The notes beneath the pieces were generated by a model that was not told the DNA's origin, did no database searches, and saw only the letters and a list, made by a program, of their open reading frames with translations. The position numbers were made by a program, and so were the translations under genes. Positions 32,280 through 44,681 of a stretch of DNA of 64,000 nucleotides are shown in pieces. Positions within the stretch are counted from its first letter, which is position 1, and each line of letters opens with the position of its first letter. The DNA is taken from assembly GCF_030272615.1 (NCBI RefSeq), contig NC_081415.1:101166796-101230795 (forward strand), written 5' to 3'. This DNA comes from Cryptomeria japonica (taxonomy: Eukaryota > Streptophyta > Pinopsida > Cupressales > Cupressaceae).

Positions 32280-33508
32280 TTTTGTTGGCATTGCATGAAG
32301 ATTGCATTGATGAACTATAGTGTTGTCATTGATGTCAATAATAACCAATAATAGAGTTGTATTGCAACTGGTAGTTGAGCAATGAAGGAAACTAGTATTG
32401 TTATTCAAGTAGAGTGATCAATTGGTAACCCTAACCTCTTGATATGTCAAACCCTAACCGATGGAGGTTGGTGAATCAGTTATGATGATCTATGATCAAA
32501 TGGTGATCAAAGATGGGGATGCCATGTATGCATGATGCATGTGATGAGTTTCAAAGTGGTTTTGGTGTGTAGAGATAGTTGTTTTATCTTGGGAATGAGC
32601 ATATACATAGCATGAAGTGAATAAGGCATGATGAGTTACAGGATCCAATGTGCAATGATCTAGGAGCAATCGAGGTTGTCTAGAACAATGAGTAGCTAAT
32701 TTCTATGTAATCCAATGGTCATGTTTGAACTGATATGTTTGTAATCTCTAGGAGATCTTAGGTTTTGTGATGTGTTACAGACCTATTATATTTATTTATA
32801 AGGGTGATGAGTTGTTTTGTAATAGTGTTGACAATTTTGTTAAGTGTGGTAGTGAGATTATTGCCAAACCAGAAGGAGTGTGTACAAAATGTGTTGAAGG
32901 CAAATAGGAGCCTAAAAGGATCTAACTAAGCCAGATAGTGCTATTACCAGATCAAGCAAAGACCCCATTGTTCTCTAATAATTACAACAATTAAATATCC
33001 TAATCGAGTAAGCTTTAATAAGCTTGGTGCTTTCTAAATCCTCTAAGTGATCCATTAGTTTGGATTTGAAATCCTCTATCAAGGTTACTCCTAATAGGGT
33101 ATTGTAGTCAATCCCTTAACTCGGTGGTCCTTAACCAGATCTTTTCTTAAAATGACATTTTTGTAAAGCTTCTAACAAGGCTTGGCTCCTAACAGGGTGA
33201 GCTTCAGAAGAGTTCAGAATACTTATGGATATTCATCAACATTGTGGTTTTTCCCATTTGGGTTTTCATGTCAAAAATCATTGTGTCAAGTGGTGAATAA
33301 TTTTGTGATTATATGTTTTTGATATGGTTAATATGTTTAACTAGTAAAGCCACTTAGATATGTTTAGATGACCAGAAGTGATTTGAAATGATCTATTACT
33401 GATGTTAGTAAAGTGTTTAGATGTTATGGATAAAAGGTATCTAAGTTATAGATCTATTATTTTATATCATTCATGTGTTAGTCAATCGGTAAACTTGATA
33501 GTGCACTA
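32280..33508 (+). repeat. Diverged copia-type LTR, cut at its end by a LINE tail
   Basis: Shares ordered blocks with the LTRs at 39055-40159 and 44682-46023, for example GGCATGATGAGTTACA, a TTTGTAATCT block, CTCTAAGTGATCCATTAG and GGGTTTTCATGTCAAAAATC followed by GTGTCAAGTGGTGAAT. It has no internal region. Its last 100-150 bases are missing where the A-tail of the minus-strand LINE begins (33509). It is older than the other copies, since it is clearly more diverged by eye. Confidence 0.6.
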
Positions 33509-33705
33509 ATAGTTTTTGTTTTTTATTACAGGAAAAATAGGTTTTGAAGGGATCCTAAAACCCTTTACAATAGATCCTTAAGAGATAAGAGCATTAGGAA
33601 ACAAGAAAAGACATTCTGCAAAAAAACTAGCACAGTTCTGGGCAAAGACTAGCATAAAAGCCCAACAAAACCACCAACATCTAGCCAAAATAGAAAAAAG
33701 ACAAA

Positions 33706-35290
33706 TTACTTAATGTTTTTAAGGGCATTAGCCAAATTTTCGCTAATCCCTTGCAAATCTTTGATATTATCCCTGAGCATTGGGATTTCCTTGGAAGAGG
33801 CCAAAGCATCTTTTCTCATACTTGCCCTAGTTCTTTTGGCCGCACCACCTAGAGCACTTTTCATGTTCCCTGCCTCAATAGCATCCTCATCAATATCTAT
33901 GTCCACAACAGGTTTGGAAGTGTTGGAGCCATCAAGGAACTTGGCAATTTCCTCCATATTCCTGGTCATAGAGGTAAGGATATCTGGAATCATAACCAAA
34001 AAGTTCTTCATGGTTGTCTTTCCTTCCTCCAACTTACTAATCTGAGCTTCCAGCTTCTCCACTTTTTCCTCCATAACCTTTGTCAACTACTCCTAGTTAC
34101 TTTCATCTTTCTTTCCCTACTCTTCCTGCTGCTTATCAATTTTTTCTAGTTTATTGATTCTTTCATATACCCACCTATCAAAACCCATTCAAGCCTCAGA
34201 CTATTTTTTGAGTTTATCCAAAACAATCCCATCTCGAGCTTTATCCTATTCCCTACTTGTTTCCTCCTTATCATTCTCTTGCTCAGTTTCCATTTCCCTT
34301 TCCTCCTTATTAATCTAATTTTCTTGCTCCTCCATACGCTGGCTATTAACATTACCAATACTCATGGTGTGGGTAGGGCTATTCTAATCAAAAACATCCT
34401 CTGCTCCTCCTTCCTCTTCCCCCAGTTCCTCTTCTTTCCATCTCTCCTCTTTGTTAGACTCATCGGTCTCCATCTCACTTTCATCTTTTTCCATGAACTG
34501 AGAATCAACCTCCGTATCCTTTTGTTTACCCATGTCCTCTTGAATTTTCTCCATAGTGGTTTTTTTAACCTTTTTGCTATGTATCAACTCATCCTTACTA
34601 GGCCCACATTCCTCAATTTTTCTCTTTCCTTTCCCTAGCGACACTGACAACCTTTTATTTTCCTAAATAGCCAAAATCCTACAATGCTCATAAATGAGCA
34701 AAATAAGGTTGTAATGAAACACAAAAGAAGAGGGGTTCTTACTATGCTTGTTCAAAGACCACGATAGAGACCTAAAAAGGTAATAGGGCAAAGAAATCCT
34801 CTTATCATGTCTAAAGTGATTTAAAAGCACAAAATGGTAGTTAAGGACCCTGGTGAAAAGACCCTCCATAGTAATATATTCCATAATTGCATTAAACATA
34901 CAACCCCATATTTTTTTGATATTAGAAGCATCATAATACCCCCTGAAGCTTTTCCTAATTTTACTCTCTCCTTCTCTTTATGCAAAAAACACTTCCCTAC
35001 ATTATTAGACACTTTTAGGTCCCTAAAGAAATTAAGACCAAAATGGGGCATACCTGTGATCGTAGAAATGAGGTCCACGTCTAGCTTGAATCTAACACCA
35101 TGAATTTTGAAGGAGCCATTTTTTCAATTTTCAATAACTTTGGTAACCACTAGGCTAACTTTGCTTTTATCATAGTCTACCAATTTTTCCATGAAATGCA
35201 TCATGAAACCCTTCTCTAGCTTTGTCCATACCTTAGGCATCTCCCGCCATCTGGAAATATTATCAGGTTCCTTCTTAGATCACCCCCCAT
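33706..35290 (-). pseudogene. Third ORF of the minus-strand LINE: globular domain, acidic middle, coiled coil
   Basis: Downstream of RNase H, minus-strand pieces run through 35240-34821, 34899-34663, 34650-34384 and 34086-33706, with a few stops and shifts. The N-terminal part reads FKIHGVRFKLDVDLIS, then ITGMPHFGLNFF, then MFNAIMEYITMEGLF and FHYNLILLIYEH. A strongly acidic stretch (Glu/Asp/Lys, 34640-34390) follows. The last piece is a clear coiled coil (VEKLEAQISKLEEGKTT) with more helices after it. No enzyme motif is visible. The N-terminal pattern recalls the plant transposon-associated domain seen beside Ty3 genes, and the whole layout mirrors ORFX at 3880-19738. Plant LINEs usually end after RNase H, so this ORF is unusual. 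Its function is unknown. Confidence 0.5.
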
Positions 35291-35374
35291 TTTAAAATTC
35301 ATTTTACAATTTCTCTGCTTCTGCAACTTCAGAGCTTTCTTCCAAATGACACTCAGCTTTTTGAAAATGCACAC

Positions 35375-36100
35375 CTACAAAGCCTGTGGAATTTTAATAT
35401 TCTTGTTTAGGACTCTGCCCTTCTGACGTGCTATCATTACCTTTCTAAAAATTTGATGATTAATCATTAATACTTCCATGATTAACGTGTGATCCTTCTT
35501 TCCCCATAAATCTATCCTTTGTAATGAGTTCTTTAATATTAAAATCAATATTATCTTCTCCATTCCATATGCTTTGAGCTTTGGAAATAATGCCAAGGTT
35601 AGCAAGGCTGTCCACTGTGGCATTTTTTGCCCTGAAAGCATGCTCAATAATAATTGATTTAAAGCTTGAAATCATTTCTCTAGATTTAAAAATAATATTT
35701 TTTATAGTCCACGAAGGCTCAAATTCTCTCTTAAGAAATTTAATAATGTTAAGAGAGTCTCCCTCCAACCATAGACTATCATGATTGAGATTTTTAGCTA
35801 TAATCAAAGTATTAAGTGCGGCTGAGGCTTTAGCATAATGACTAGTTTGGTTACCCAAAGGGCCAGCAATAGCCACAACGCAACTTCTAGCAAAATTCCT
35901 GACAATGCCCCCATAACCAACATTCCCAGGATTTCCCTTAGAAGCCCCATCAAAGTTGGCCTTGATCCATCCCTGGGAAGGAAAACACCAAAAAAGGCCA
36001 TTCCTACCCTTATCCTTACTGTTTCTATTATTGGAGAGGTTCCATCTTTCATTAAAGTCTTCTTTAGCAGCTAAACCCTTATCAATTCCATATAGATTTT
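35375..36100 (-). pseudogene. RNase H domain of the minus-strand LINE
   Basis: The first part (36052-35804 and an overlapping frame) encodes the start of RNase H with an NFDGASKGNPG-like segment. The second (35876-35460, 138 codons) has SHYAKASAALNTLIIAKNL, then LWLEGDSLNIIKFL and AKNATVDSLANLG, matching the Glu, Asp and final Asp regions. One frameshift joins them. The Asp of LEGDS and the SLANLG end are kept, so the domain was intact before decay. Confidence 0.75.
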
Positions 36101-36806
36101 ATCCATAGATCCCTCTATAGATTTTATCCACCACCACTTCAGGGTTCAAACATTTTTCCCTAAAAATCCTGTTGTTACGCTCCTTCGAGATGTTCCATAT
36201 GACAATAGGGAGAATAAGTTTCCAAAGCTCAACATTCTTAGAATTGGAACTAGGGCAATACTATTGCTACCAAAACTCTTCTAGAGGGTTCAGGAAATCC
36301 CAGCTCAACTTCCAACTACTAAAAATAATATTCCAAATTTCCAGACTGAAATTGCACTGGTAGAGGATATGGCAAGAAGACTCCTCCTCCTGTAGCAAAG
36401 AGAACACCTGTTAGGAAAAAAAAATCCATGCTTATGGAGATTATCAAGAGTTAGCTCCTTATTTTGGATAAAAATCTAAAAGAAGATATTAATTTTGAGC
36501 GTCAACTTCTTTATCCACACTTTAGCCCATAAAAGGAGATCTTCTGGAACTTTGTAATGGATAGACATCACTAAAGACACAAAATATTTCCCATCAAAAG
36601 TTCCCTCCAAATCAAACAATCCTCAGAATGCTCCATAAAGATTTTGGAAGAAAGTAAGATCTCCAAAAAATTAAATCCTGGACAAAGCTGGTTGAACTCA
36701 ATCCATTTCCTATTTCTCCAATAGTCTCTAGCAAAGTCTCCATACCTGCTTTTGAACTAGTCTTTCCATTCTTTAAGAATGGGGGTTTCCTCCAATGGTT
36801 TATCCA

Positions 36807-38445
36807 TTAGCCATTTGTCCTCCTAGAATCTAATAATTCTCCCGTTCCCCAATTTCCACTTTCTTCCAGCTGCAGCCTAAGCTTTAGCCATCTGAACTGC
36901 ATTCCAAATTGTAGAGCCTTCCACAAGAAAAGAATTTTCCATAAATTCTTCCTCAGATGGTTGCATGTGAAGGTATTTATTTTTCTAAATTGAATTCCAT
37001 TCTTTTCCTCCCCTTTCATTCTCCAAATTTGTTTAGCTAACAAGGCATTATTCATAGTTATAATGTTCCTTAATCCCAAACCCCCAAAAGCCTTAGGAGT
37101 GCAAATATTATTCTAGGCAATAAGGGGGATTCTATTTTTATCTTCCACTCTTGACCATAAATTTTTTTTTTGAATTATTTCAGTGGCCTCAGCAAACTTC
37201 CTGGGGATTTTGAACAAACTAAGGGTATAGATAGACAAATTTTGAAGGATATCCTTAAGAAACGTCACCTTACCCACTTGGCTAAGGAGGGCTCCTTTCC
37301 ATCCAGCCATTTTGGAATTGAATCTATCAACCAACTTCATCTAGAAATTCTTCGAAGGATTTAAGCATAGAGGGAGACCCAAATAAGTAGAAGGGAACTC
37401 AACAATTTTACATCCAAAGATTCTTTTGATCCTTCTTTGTCTATCCATAGGGGTATTGATGAAGAACAAAGAACTCTTATCCCAATTTATTTTTTGACCA
37501 GAAGAAGCTTCATAGGAATCCATAACATTGTTCATGTTTCTCACTTCTCTTATGGTAGCTTCTCCCATAGTGATAGAATAATCAACAAACTATTCATGAG
37601 TATAGGTTATGTTGGATGAGGAAGGTTTAAGGCCTTTGAGTTTCCCTTCTTCCACACTTCTCATAATAAATCTACCCAAACTTTCAACCAGAATGGTAAA
37701 CAAAATAGGAGAGATAGGATCCCCCTATCTTAGGCTTCTGGAAGGGGATCCATTAATAATAATTGCAGAAGTTGAACTGCCTGTAAATTAAGAACAAAGT
37801 TGAATCACCTTTTCCACAAACCCAAAAGCTTTCATAATTCTGAAAAGAAATTACCAATTCACTCTATCGTAGGCCTTGGACATGTCCAACTTCAGAAAAA
37901 GCCCTATTTTTTAGCAATAGTTAAAGAATGAATATTATCATGAAAAGAAATGATGGAATCCAGAATCTGTCTGCCAGGGACAAAACTATTCTGCTGAGCC
38001 AAAATAATATTGGGGAGAATGTCTAGCATTCTAGAAGTAATAACCTTAGATATTATCTTGTAAATAGAATTACAAAGACTGATAGGTCTGAACTTATTGA
38101 GAGAGTCATCTCTAGAGATCTTAGGAATAAGAACAATAAAGGTAGCATTGAGTTCTTTTAGAAGCCCGCCTAGAACCAAATAATTCTTTAACTCCATTAC
38201 AAATATCCATCTCCACAATATGCCAAAATTTTTGGAAGAAGAACATAGGGAATCCATTCGAACCACAAGACTTGTCTCCAAGAAAGGAAAACACAACCTT
38301 TTTGATTTCCTGATTCGAAGGGATCCGAGAAATATTTTTGTTGTCATCCTCATTTAAAATGGGAGGGATAGCTTGAGCTAGAAGGTCTTGATCTCTGATA
38401 TCCAGAACATCCACACCTCCCAAAAGATTACTAAAAAAATCCATA
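36807..38445 (-). pseudogene. Reverse transcriptase of the minus-strand LINE
   Basis: Pieces at 38444-38121, 38353-37904, 37568-37341, 37340-37113 and 37079-36807 carry the RT order: SCGSNGFPMFFFQKFW, FRPISLCNSIYKII, FVPGRQILDSI, then, across stops, a GDPISP-like and a degraded active-site box (FVDY where FADD is expected), TYLGLPL, GWKGALLSQVGKVTFLK and ALLAKQIWRM. Stops, shifts and the loss of one catalytic Asp show that it is inactive. 36100-36806 would hold the zinc-finger region, but it is too broken to define. Confidence 0.8.
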
Positions 38446-39054
38446 GCTTTCTTTTGTTATTTCATTTTCAATTGACAAAATCTCCCTATTGCATGATAAA
38501 CTAGAAATCTTGTTGGCCACCCCATGCTTAAGAGAAATCATGTGAAAAAACCGGGTATTTTTATCACCTTCCTTCAAATACAATGCTTTAGATCTTTGTC
38601 TCCAAAAAGTTTCTTCACTAGAGATAATTTCATGGTATTTGGACAACAACCTATTTTCAACATTCCTCAAATCCTCAGAAAGCCCTTCCACTTGAATTTT
38701 ATCTTGAACTTCTTTAATAGCTATTTTAATATGAGCTTTCATTTTAAAGATATCTCCAAAAGTCTCTTTGTTTCAGATTTAAACTTTGGCTTTGATAATA
38801 CTAAACTTTTTGGCCACTCTAAATAAGGCAATACCCTCAACCTCTGAATTCCACCATTCAACAACATGGATTTCCAATGAAGGGTGGGACAACCAAGCTT
38901 TTTCAAATCTTAAAGGAAAATTTTGCTTTGCAAAAGTTGAATTGGAAGTGAAATAAATAAGATAATGGTCAAAACCAATCTTAATGATAGACACCAAACA
39001 AAAATTATAATTAGAAAGCCAATGAGGAGAAATCAGGGATCTATCCAACCTAAC
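38431..39054 (-). pseudogene. Endonuclease end and linker of the minus-strand LINE
   Basis: Begins with VRLDRSLISPHWLSNY (the conserved RLDR region near the end of the APE endonuclease) and a HYLIYF block in the place of SDHYPI. The linker follows with FWRQRSKALYLKEGDKNTRF, the typical sequence ahead of LINE reverse transcriptase. The first residues of the open frame at 39087-39056 come from the neighbouring LTR, which marks the junction at about 39054. Confidence 0.75.
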
Positions 39055-40159
39055 TTGTATGAGGATAAGTTCAAATTGTTTTGGCACATTTGTTTGTTGT
39101 CTAGGGAAGGTGCAAAGTGGATTGCATCTAATTCATAACGCGTGATGAGTTACAAAGTCCAATGAACTGGTGATCATGGAGCAGTTAGAATTTTCTTGAA
39201 GAATGTGAAGAGATCATTATGATTTCTAATGGTCAAGATTGTACTGACTTGTTTGTAATCTTGATGATGAGAATTAGGTTTTTGTTGTATTACCAACCTA
39301 ATTGATTTGTATTTAAGGTCGATGAAGTTGTTTGTAAAAGTTGTTGGCAAGATTGGCAGAAACCTGTTGAGTGTGTAGTTGCCTAACCGGTGAATGAATC
39401 TTCACTTTGAGTAAAGGCGGAATAAATCTTAAAAGGATCTGATCAAGAAAATGTAGTGCTATTTAGACAGATCAAGAAAACCTATTGTTTTCTAACAATT
39501 ACAACAAAAGTGAAATCCCTTAACCGGGTAAGCTCTAACAAGCTTGGTTACTTACTAAATCCTCTAACAATGTGGTCCATTAGCTTGGATTCTTAAATCC
39601 TCTAGTGAGGTTACTCCTAACAGGGTATTGTGTTTTTCATCAAGGCATATTTGTAAATCCCTTAAGCAGGTGATTCCTAACTGAAATTAGTTCTTAATAG
39701 GACTTATTGTAAATCTTTAACAAGCTTGGCTACCAATAAGGTGAACTTTAGATAGTTATCCTTGTGAGTCTCATCTCACCGTGGTTTTTACCTATTTGGG
39801 TTTTCCACATATAAACATTTGTGTCAAGTGGTGAATGTTTTTGTGGTTATGATCTTATTTGTCGATTTGATTAACTTCTGATAAGGCATGATAACTAGAA
39901 GTATTGAGAGATGAATATGTTGAGATATGATTAAGCATTGTTGATGTTTACAAGATTGAAGTTGTTTACTATTAAGTTGACATAATAGTTAAACTGGTTG
40001 ATGTCAAATATTCTTATGAATATTGATCTTGACTGTGATATGTTTACTTTGTGTGATTGAATTTGAGTTTGGGAACTTTGTATCAGTTTTTCAGTATACT
40101 GATTCACCCCCCGCCCTCTCAGTATTCTATCAGATACTTATTCTTTCATCATACCATCA
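39055..40159 (+). repeat. 5' LTR of the copia element, 5'-truncated
   Basis: Aligns with 45003-46023 from TTGTATGAGGATAAGTTCA onward. It ends in ATCATACCATCA directly before the primer-binding site. The first ~320 bases of the LTR are missing and replaced by LINE sequence. Confidence 0.85.
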
Positions 40160-40161
40160 AT

Positions 40162-40173
40162 TGGTATCAAAGC
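40162..40173 (+). other. Primer-binding site of the copia element
   Basis: TGGTATCAAAGC, one base from the TGGTATCAGAGC complement of initiator methionine tRNA used by most plant copia elements. Confidence 0.85.
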
Positions 40174-40234
40174 GTCTCAGGTCCTCTTCAATCTAAAAGC
40201 CTAACAACTTGAGGAAAAGATCTTGTAGATCACA

Positions 40235-43200
40235 ATGAAGAAAGAAGGTCTGAAGTTCAACAAAGATAACTATAGAATATGGAGTGACATAATGAAGATT
40301 TACATTAAGAGTCTTGGTAGCTAGTATTGGGATCATATAGAAACTAAGTATATTACACCGACTAGAACCTTGACTGATGATTAGAATAAAGAACAACAAG
40401 TAAATCATCAAGCATTAGAGGCTATTATCAGTTCCCTATTTGATGTTGAATATGTAGATGTTCATGGTCTTGAAACTGCATATGAAGTATGGAAAAAACT
40501 TGAATAGATTTATAGCAGTGATGAACATGTTAAGATTGCTAAAGAAGAGAGTCTAAGAGGAAAGTTTGATGACATGAGAATGCCTGAAGGTGAGAATATC
40601 CAATAGTATGGTCAAAGGATAAAAGAGATAGTCGGTGAAATAAAGAGTGTAGGAAGGAAAGTGGAAGATGCCACAGTGATCAGTAAGGTACTGAGAACCC
40701 TACTACCGGTCTATGCTATCCGAGTTGCAGCTATTCAAGAGCTGAAATCCATTGACAAGACAAAGGTATCTCTTGAATCTATTATTGGAAAACTTACTAC
40801 TTTTGAATTAAATGGATATGATGGTAGTGTACAAAAATCAGAATATGCATTTAGAGCTTTTGTCTCTAACCCATCTATGAGAAGAAGTGGAGATACCATT
40901 CATAGCTATGAATCTAGATCCAGCAGAGATACTGATGACGAAGACAGCTTAGTGGAACTTGAAGCATTGTTGGCAAAATGAATGCCTAGAGGCACTGGTA
41001 AATATAGAGGTAAGCTACCTTTAAAATGCTTTGCATGCAACAAGATTGGTCATATAGAAGCTAATTGCCCTAATGGTGAAAATAAATACAAGAGAGACAA
41101 ATTTAAGAAGTATAAGGGTAAAGGCAAGAGAGATGGTCTTGTAGCTATTGAAAGTGGTATTACTGATGAAGAATCTAATGATGATGGTAGTGAAGATGTT
41201 GTGTTTGTAGCTATTAAGGAAAAAATATCAGATCAGAAGGCACAATTATCCAGGATGGATAACTCTGATGATTGGATCATTGATAGTGGTTGTTCACATC
41301 ACATGACTAGTGATCGGAGCAAATTTTTTTCCCTGGAGGAATTTGATGGCGGTGTTGTTAGAATTGGCAATGACTCACCATGTATGGTTAAAGGTAAGGG
41401 AGTTATTTCTCTTAATGGGAAGAGCAGTGTTGATGATGTCTATTGGGTTGAAGGCCTAAAGCACAATATTTTGAGTGTGGCACAACTTAATGACAAAGGA
41501 TACCCACTGGAGTTTATAAATGGTATGTGCAAAATATTTGACAACAAAGGTGAATTGATTGCAATTGGAAAACAACCTAGAGGTAATCTATTTCATCTTA
41601 ATCCTAAAGTTAGTAACTATTTGATTGCAAAGATAGATGATAACTAGCTTTGGCATAGGAGATTTTTTCATATAAATTTTGACAATATTGTTAAAGTGAG
41701 AAAGTCTAAGATAGTAAGAGGTATGCCTCAGCTAGACAAACCAGTTAATTCTCTATGTAAAGAATGCGAGTTAGGAAAGATGACTTCTTCAACTTTCAAG
41801 AGCAAGTCCTTCTCAACAAAGCACTTGTTAGATTTGGTTCATACGGATCTATGTGGACCAATAAGAACAAGAAGCATTCAAGGTGACATATATTTCATGA
41901 TCTTGACTGATGATTGTTCAAGGATGATATGGGTCACATTCTTGAAGGATAAGAATGAAGCTTTTGGTAAATTCAAGGCATTTAGGGCCTTAGCTAAGAA
42001 AGAGAGTGGCAAAAAGATAAAATGTCTAAGAATAGATCAAGGCGTTGAATTTATTTATGAGGAATTCACTAAATACTATGATGAGAATGGTATCAAGTGG
42101 CAGCTTTTTACACCAAGGACACCACAACAGAATGTTATAGCAGAGAGAAACAATCGATCAGTGATTGAAGCTGATAGGACTATGTTAATACAAGGAGGTG
42201 TAGAGAAAACATTTTGGAAAGAAGTTGTAAGTACATTTGTCTACACAATGAACCGAGTTCTTGTGAAAAGAAGTAAGGATAAGACCCCTTATGAATACTA
42301 GTATGGGAGATCACCTGATGTTAGCTATTTTAAGATATTTGGAAGCAAATGTTTTATTAAAAGAGGTGATTAAATAAGAAAGTTTGAAGCTAAGAGTGAT
42401 AAAGCAATATTTCTTGGTCATTCCACCAAGAGTAAGGCCTATAAATGCTTCAACAACTGGACACAGAGAATTATTGTGAGTGCTGATGTTTGTGTAGATG
42501 AATGTCCTTAAGTATCTGAAGGAACCAGTTTAGAGAAAAAGGATATTTTTCTTTTGGAACCTAAAAATGTTAAATCAGAAACTGATAAAGAAAATCCCGA
42601 TGTACTTGTTCAACTAGAACAAATAAATTCAGAAGAAAATGATAATGAAGAAGTTGAACTTGAAGAGAATGATCGTGTTATCCCTAGGTATGTGAGATTG
42701 TATCATAGTCCTAAACAAATTATTGGGGATAAGGGTGATGGACTAATAACTAGAAGGAGAATAAGAGAGAACTCTTGCATGATCTCCACCTTTGAACCTA
42801 GAAGTGCTAAGGAGGCATTTGGTGATGATCATTGGGTTAAAGCTATGGAGGAGGAATCAGATCAAATAAAGAAGAACAACACTTGGACCTTGGTACCCTG
42901 ACCGGTAGACAAGAATGTTATAGGTACTAAATGGGTGTTCAGAAACAAGTTAAATGAAGATGGTGTTGTAGTTTGCAACAAAACAAGATTAGTCTACAAA
43001 GGTTATGTGCAAGAAGAAGGAGAAGATTATGGAGAAATTTTTGCACCAGTAGCAAGACTAGAAGGTGTCAGAACTTTACTTGCATTTTCAACTCATAAGA
43101 AGTTCAAGGTATACCAGATGGATGTTAAGTCTACATTTTTGAATGGGATATTGGAAGAAGAGGTTTATATAGAGTAGCCTAATCATTATGCATTGATAGA

Positions 43201-44320
43201 TAAGGAAGAAATGGTATGCAAATTGCATAAAGATTTGTATGGATGAAAGCAGGTACCCAGAGCATGGTATGAATGACTTCATACACATCTTATGAAGATA
43301 GGCTTTGCTACAAATAGTGATGACAACAAAATTTATCTCAAGTCTAAAGGAGATGAAATACTGGTCAGTGAAGTATTTGTTAATGACACTATATTTGGAG
43401 GTAATGATGACATGAGCAATAGTTTTGTAGATGAAATGAAGAATGAGTTTGAGATGCCATTAGCAGGGGAAATAAACAAATTCATAGGAATGCAAATACA
43501 CCAAATGAAGAATGGTATTCTCATTAATCAATCTAAGTATGTGAAAGAGGTTTTAAAGACTTTTGGTATGAGTGACTGTAAACCAGTTGGAACCCCAATG
43601 GTTACAAGTTGTAAGTTGTACAAGGAAGATGCATCTAAGTCTGTAGATGAAAAGGAATGCAGGTCAATGATTGACAAATTAAACTATGTTATTCACAGTC
43701 GACCGGATATTGCCCATGCAGTTGGTATTGTTGCTAGAGTTTAGAAGAATCCAAAGGAAGCACATCTAATGGAAACCAAGAGAACTTTTAGATATCTAAA
43801 AGGTACTATTGACTATGGGTTATGGTATCCATATGGTGGAAATTTTGATTTGAAGGCATACACGAATTCTGATTGGGAAGGAAATATTGATGACTGGAAG
43901 AGTACTACTGGTGGAGAATTCTTTCTAGGAGGAAGGCATGTTTCATGGAGTAGTAAAAAGTAGAGTTGTACTTCACAATCTACTGTTGAAGCTGAGTATG
44001 TAGCAACTTATATGAATTGCACACAAGCTATTTGGATGAGACACATTTTGAAAGGTTTTAAGATGAAAATCTCGGAACCAATAAAGATTTTGTGTGATAA
44101 TACAAGTGCAATAAAACATTTCTAAAAATTATGTTTTGCACACAAGGACTAAGCACATTGAATTGAAGTATCACTTCTTTAGGGAAAAAGTTCAAAGTAA
44201 ATATGTTATCTTGGAGCATGTTTCTACCAAGAAGAAATTTGCAGATATCTATACCAAACCTCTACCTAAGACCACTTTCTAGATCTTAGAAGTCAATTGG
44301 GGGTTGTCCCTCTTCATGAA
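40235..44320 (+). pseudogene. Copia Gag-Pol polyprotein with many stop codons
   Basis: ATG at 40235 opens a frame that stays in register for about 1,300 codons and is broken only by stops until a shift near 44125. In order: gag (FNKDNYRIWSDIMK start); CCHC knuckle CFACNKIGHIEANCP (41030); protease DWIIDSGCSHHMT (41270); integrase with TDLCGPI, LRIDQGVEF and PRTPQQNVIAERN (41840-42160); reverse transcriptase from KAMEEESDQIKKNNTW, with FVNDTIF (43376) where YVDD is expected; and RNase H with the SDWEGN, SQSTVEAEY and LCDNTSAIKH blocks. Nine of the 15 stops are TAG; two of the four TGA stops sit where Arg is conserved, fitting CGA to TGA change. Integrase and RT active sites are also damaged. 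Confidence 0.9.
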
Positions 44321-44667
44321 GTTAGTTGAGCATGATGTTGATTGCATCAGTCCCTGAATTACTTGTAGAATCTTACATGAATTGATGAAGAAGTGGATGT
44401 ACTCCACAAGGGGAGCATCAAGTTGTAGTATGTTGTTGATGCACAGTGAGAGAAGAATTACATGTTTTTACTTTCACTTTGGCATTGCTGTCAAAGGGGG
44501 AGAATAATTATGTTATTGAGGGGATGAATTATGTGTCTGATTAGGTGAACCAATGACAAGCTCAAGATAGACAAATCAAGTTGAATACTTAGTAATGTAA
44601 ACCAGGATTCTTATTCACCAATATCAGCAGCAATCAGAGGCGTTGATATTTGTATTGCCATCAATGC

Positions 44668-44681
44668 CAAAGGAGGAGATT
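44668..44681 (+). other. Polypurine tract of the copia element
   Basis: CCAAAGGAGGAGAT directly before the TGTTGG start of the 3' LTR. Confidence 0.85.

Larger units (their letters stand above)
33509..39054 (-). mobile_element. Older LINE, 5'-truncated, with an extra third ORF
   Basis: On the minus strand it starts inside the endonuclease (39054), continues through reverse transcriptase, zinc-finger region and RNase H, then a third coding region, and ends with CTGTAATAAAAAACAAAAAC at about 33509-33528 (complement), an AATAAA signal plus A-tail. ORF1 and most of the endonuclease are lost. Its right end abuts a truncated copia LTR rather than matching target sequence, so the junction was formed by deletion or rearrangement. 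Confidence 0.82.

Noticed and set aside
42300-42560. Possible recoding of TAG stops in the copia ORF
   Set aside because: Stops include TAA and TGA as well, and catalytic residues are also damaged; decay explains this better than readthrough.
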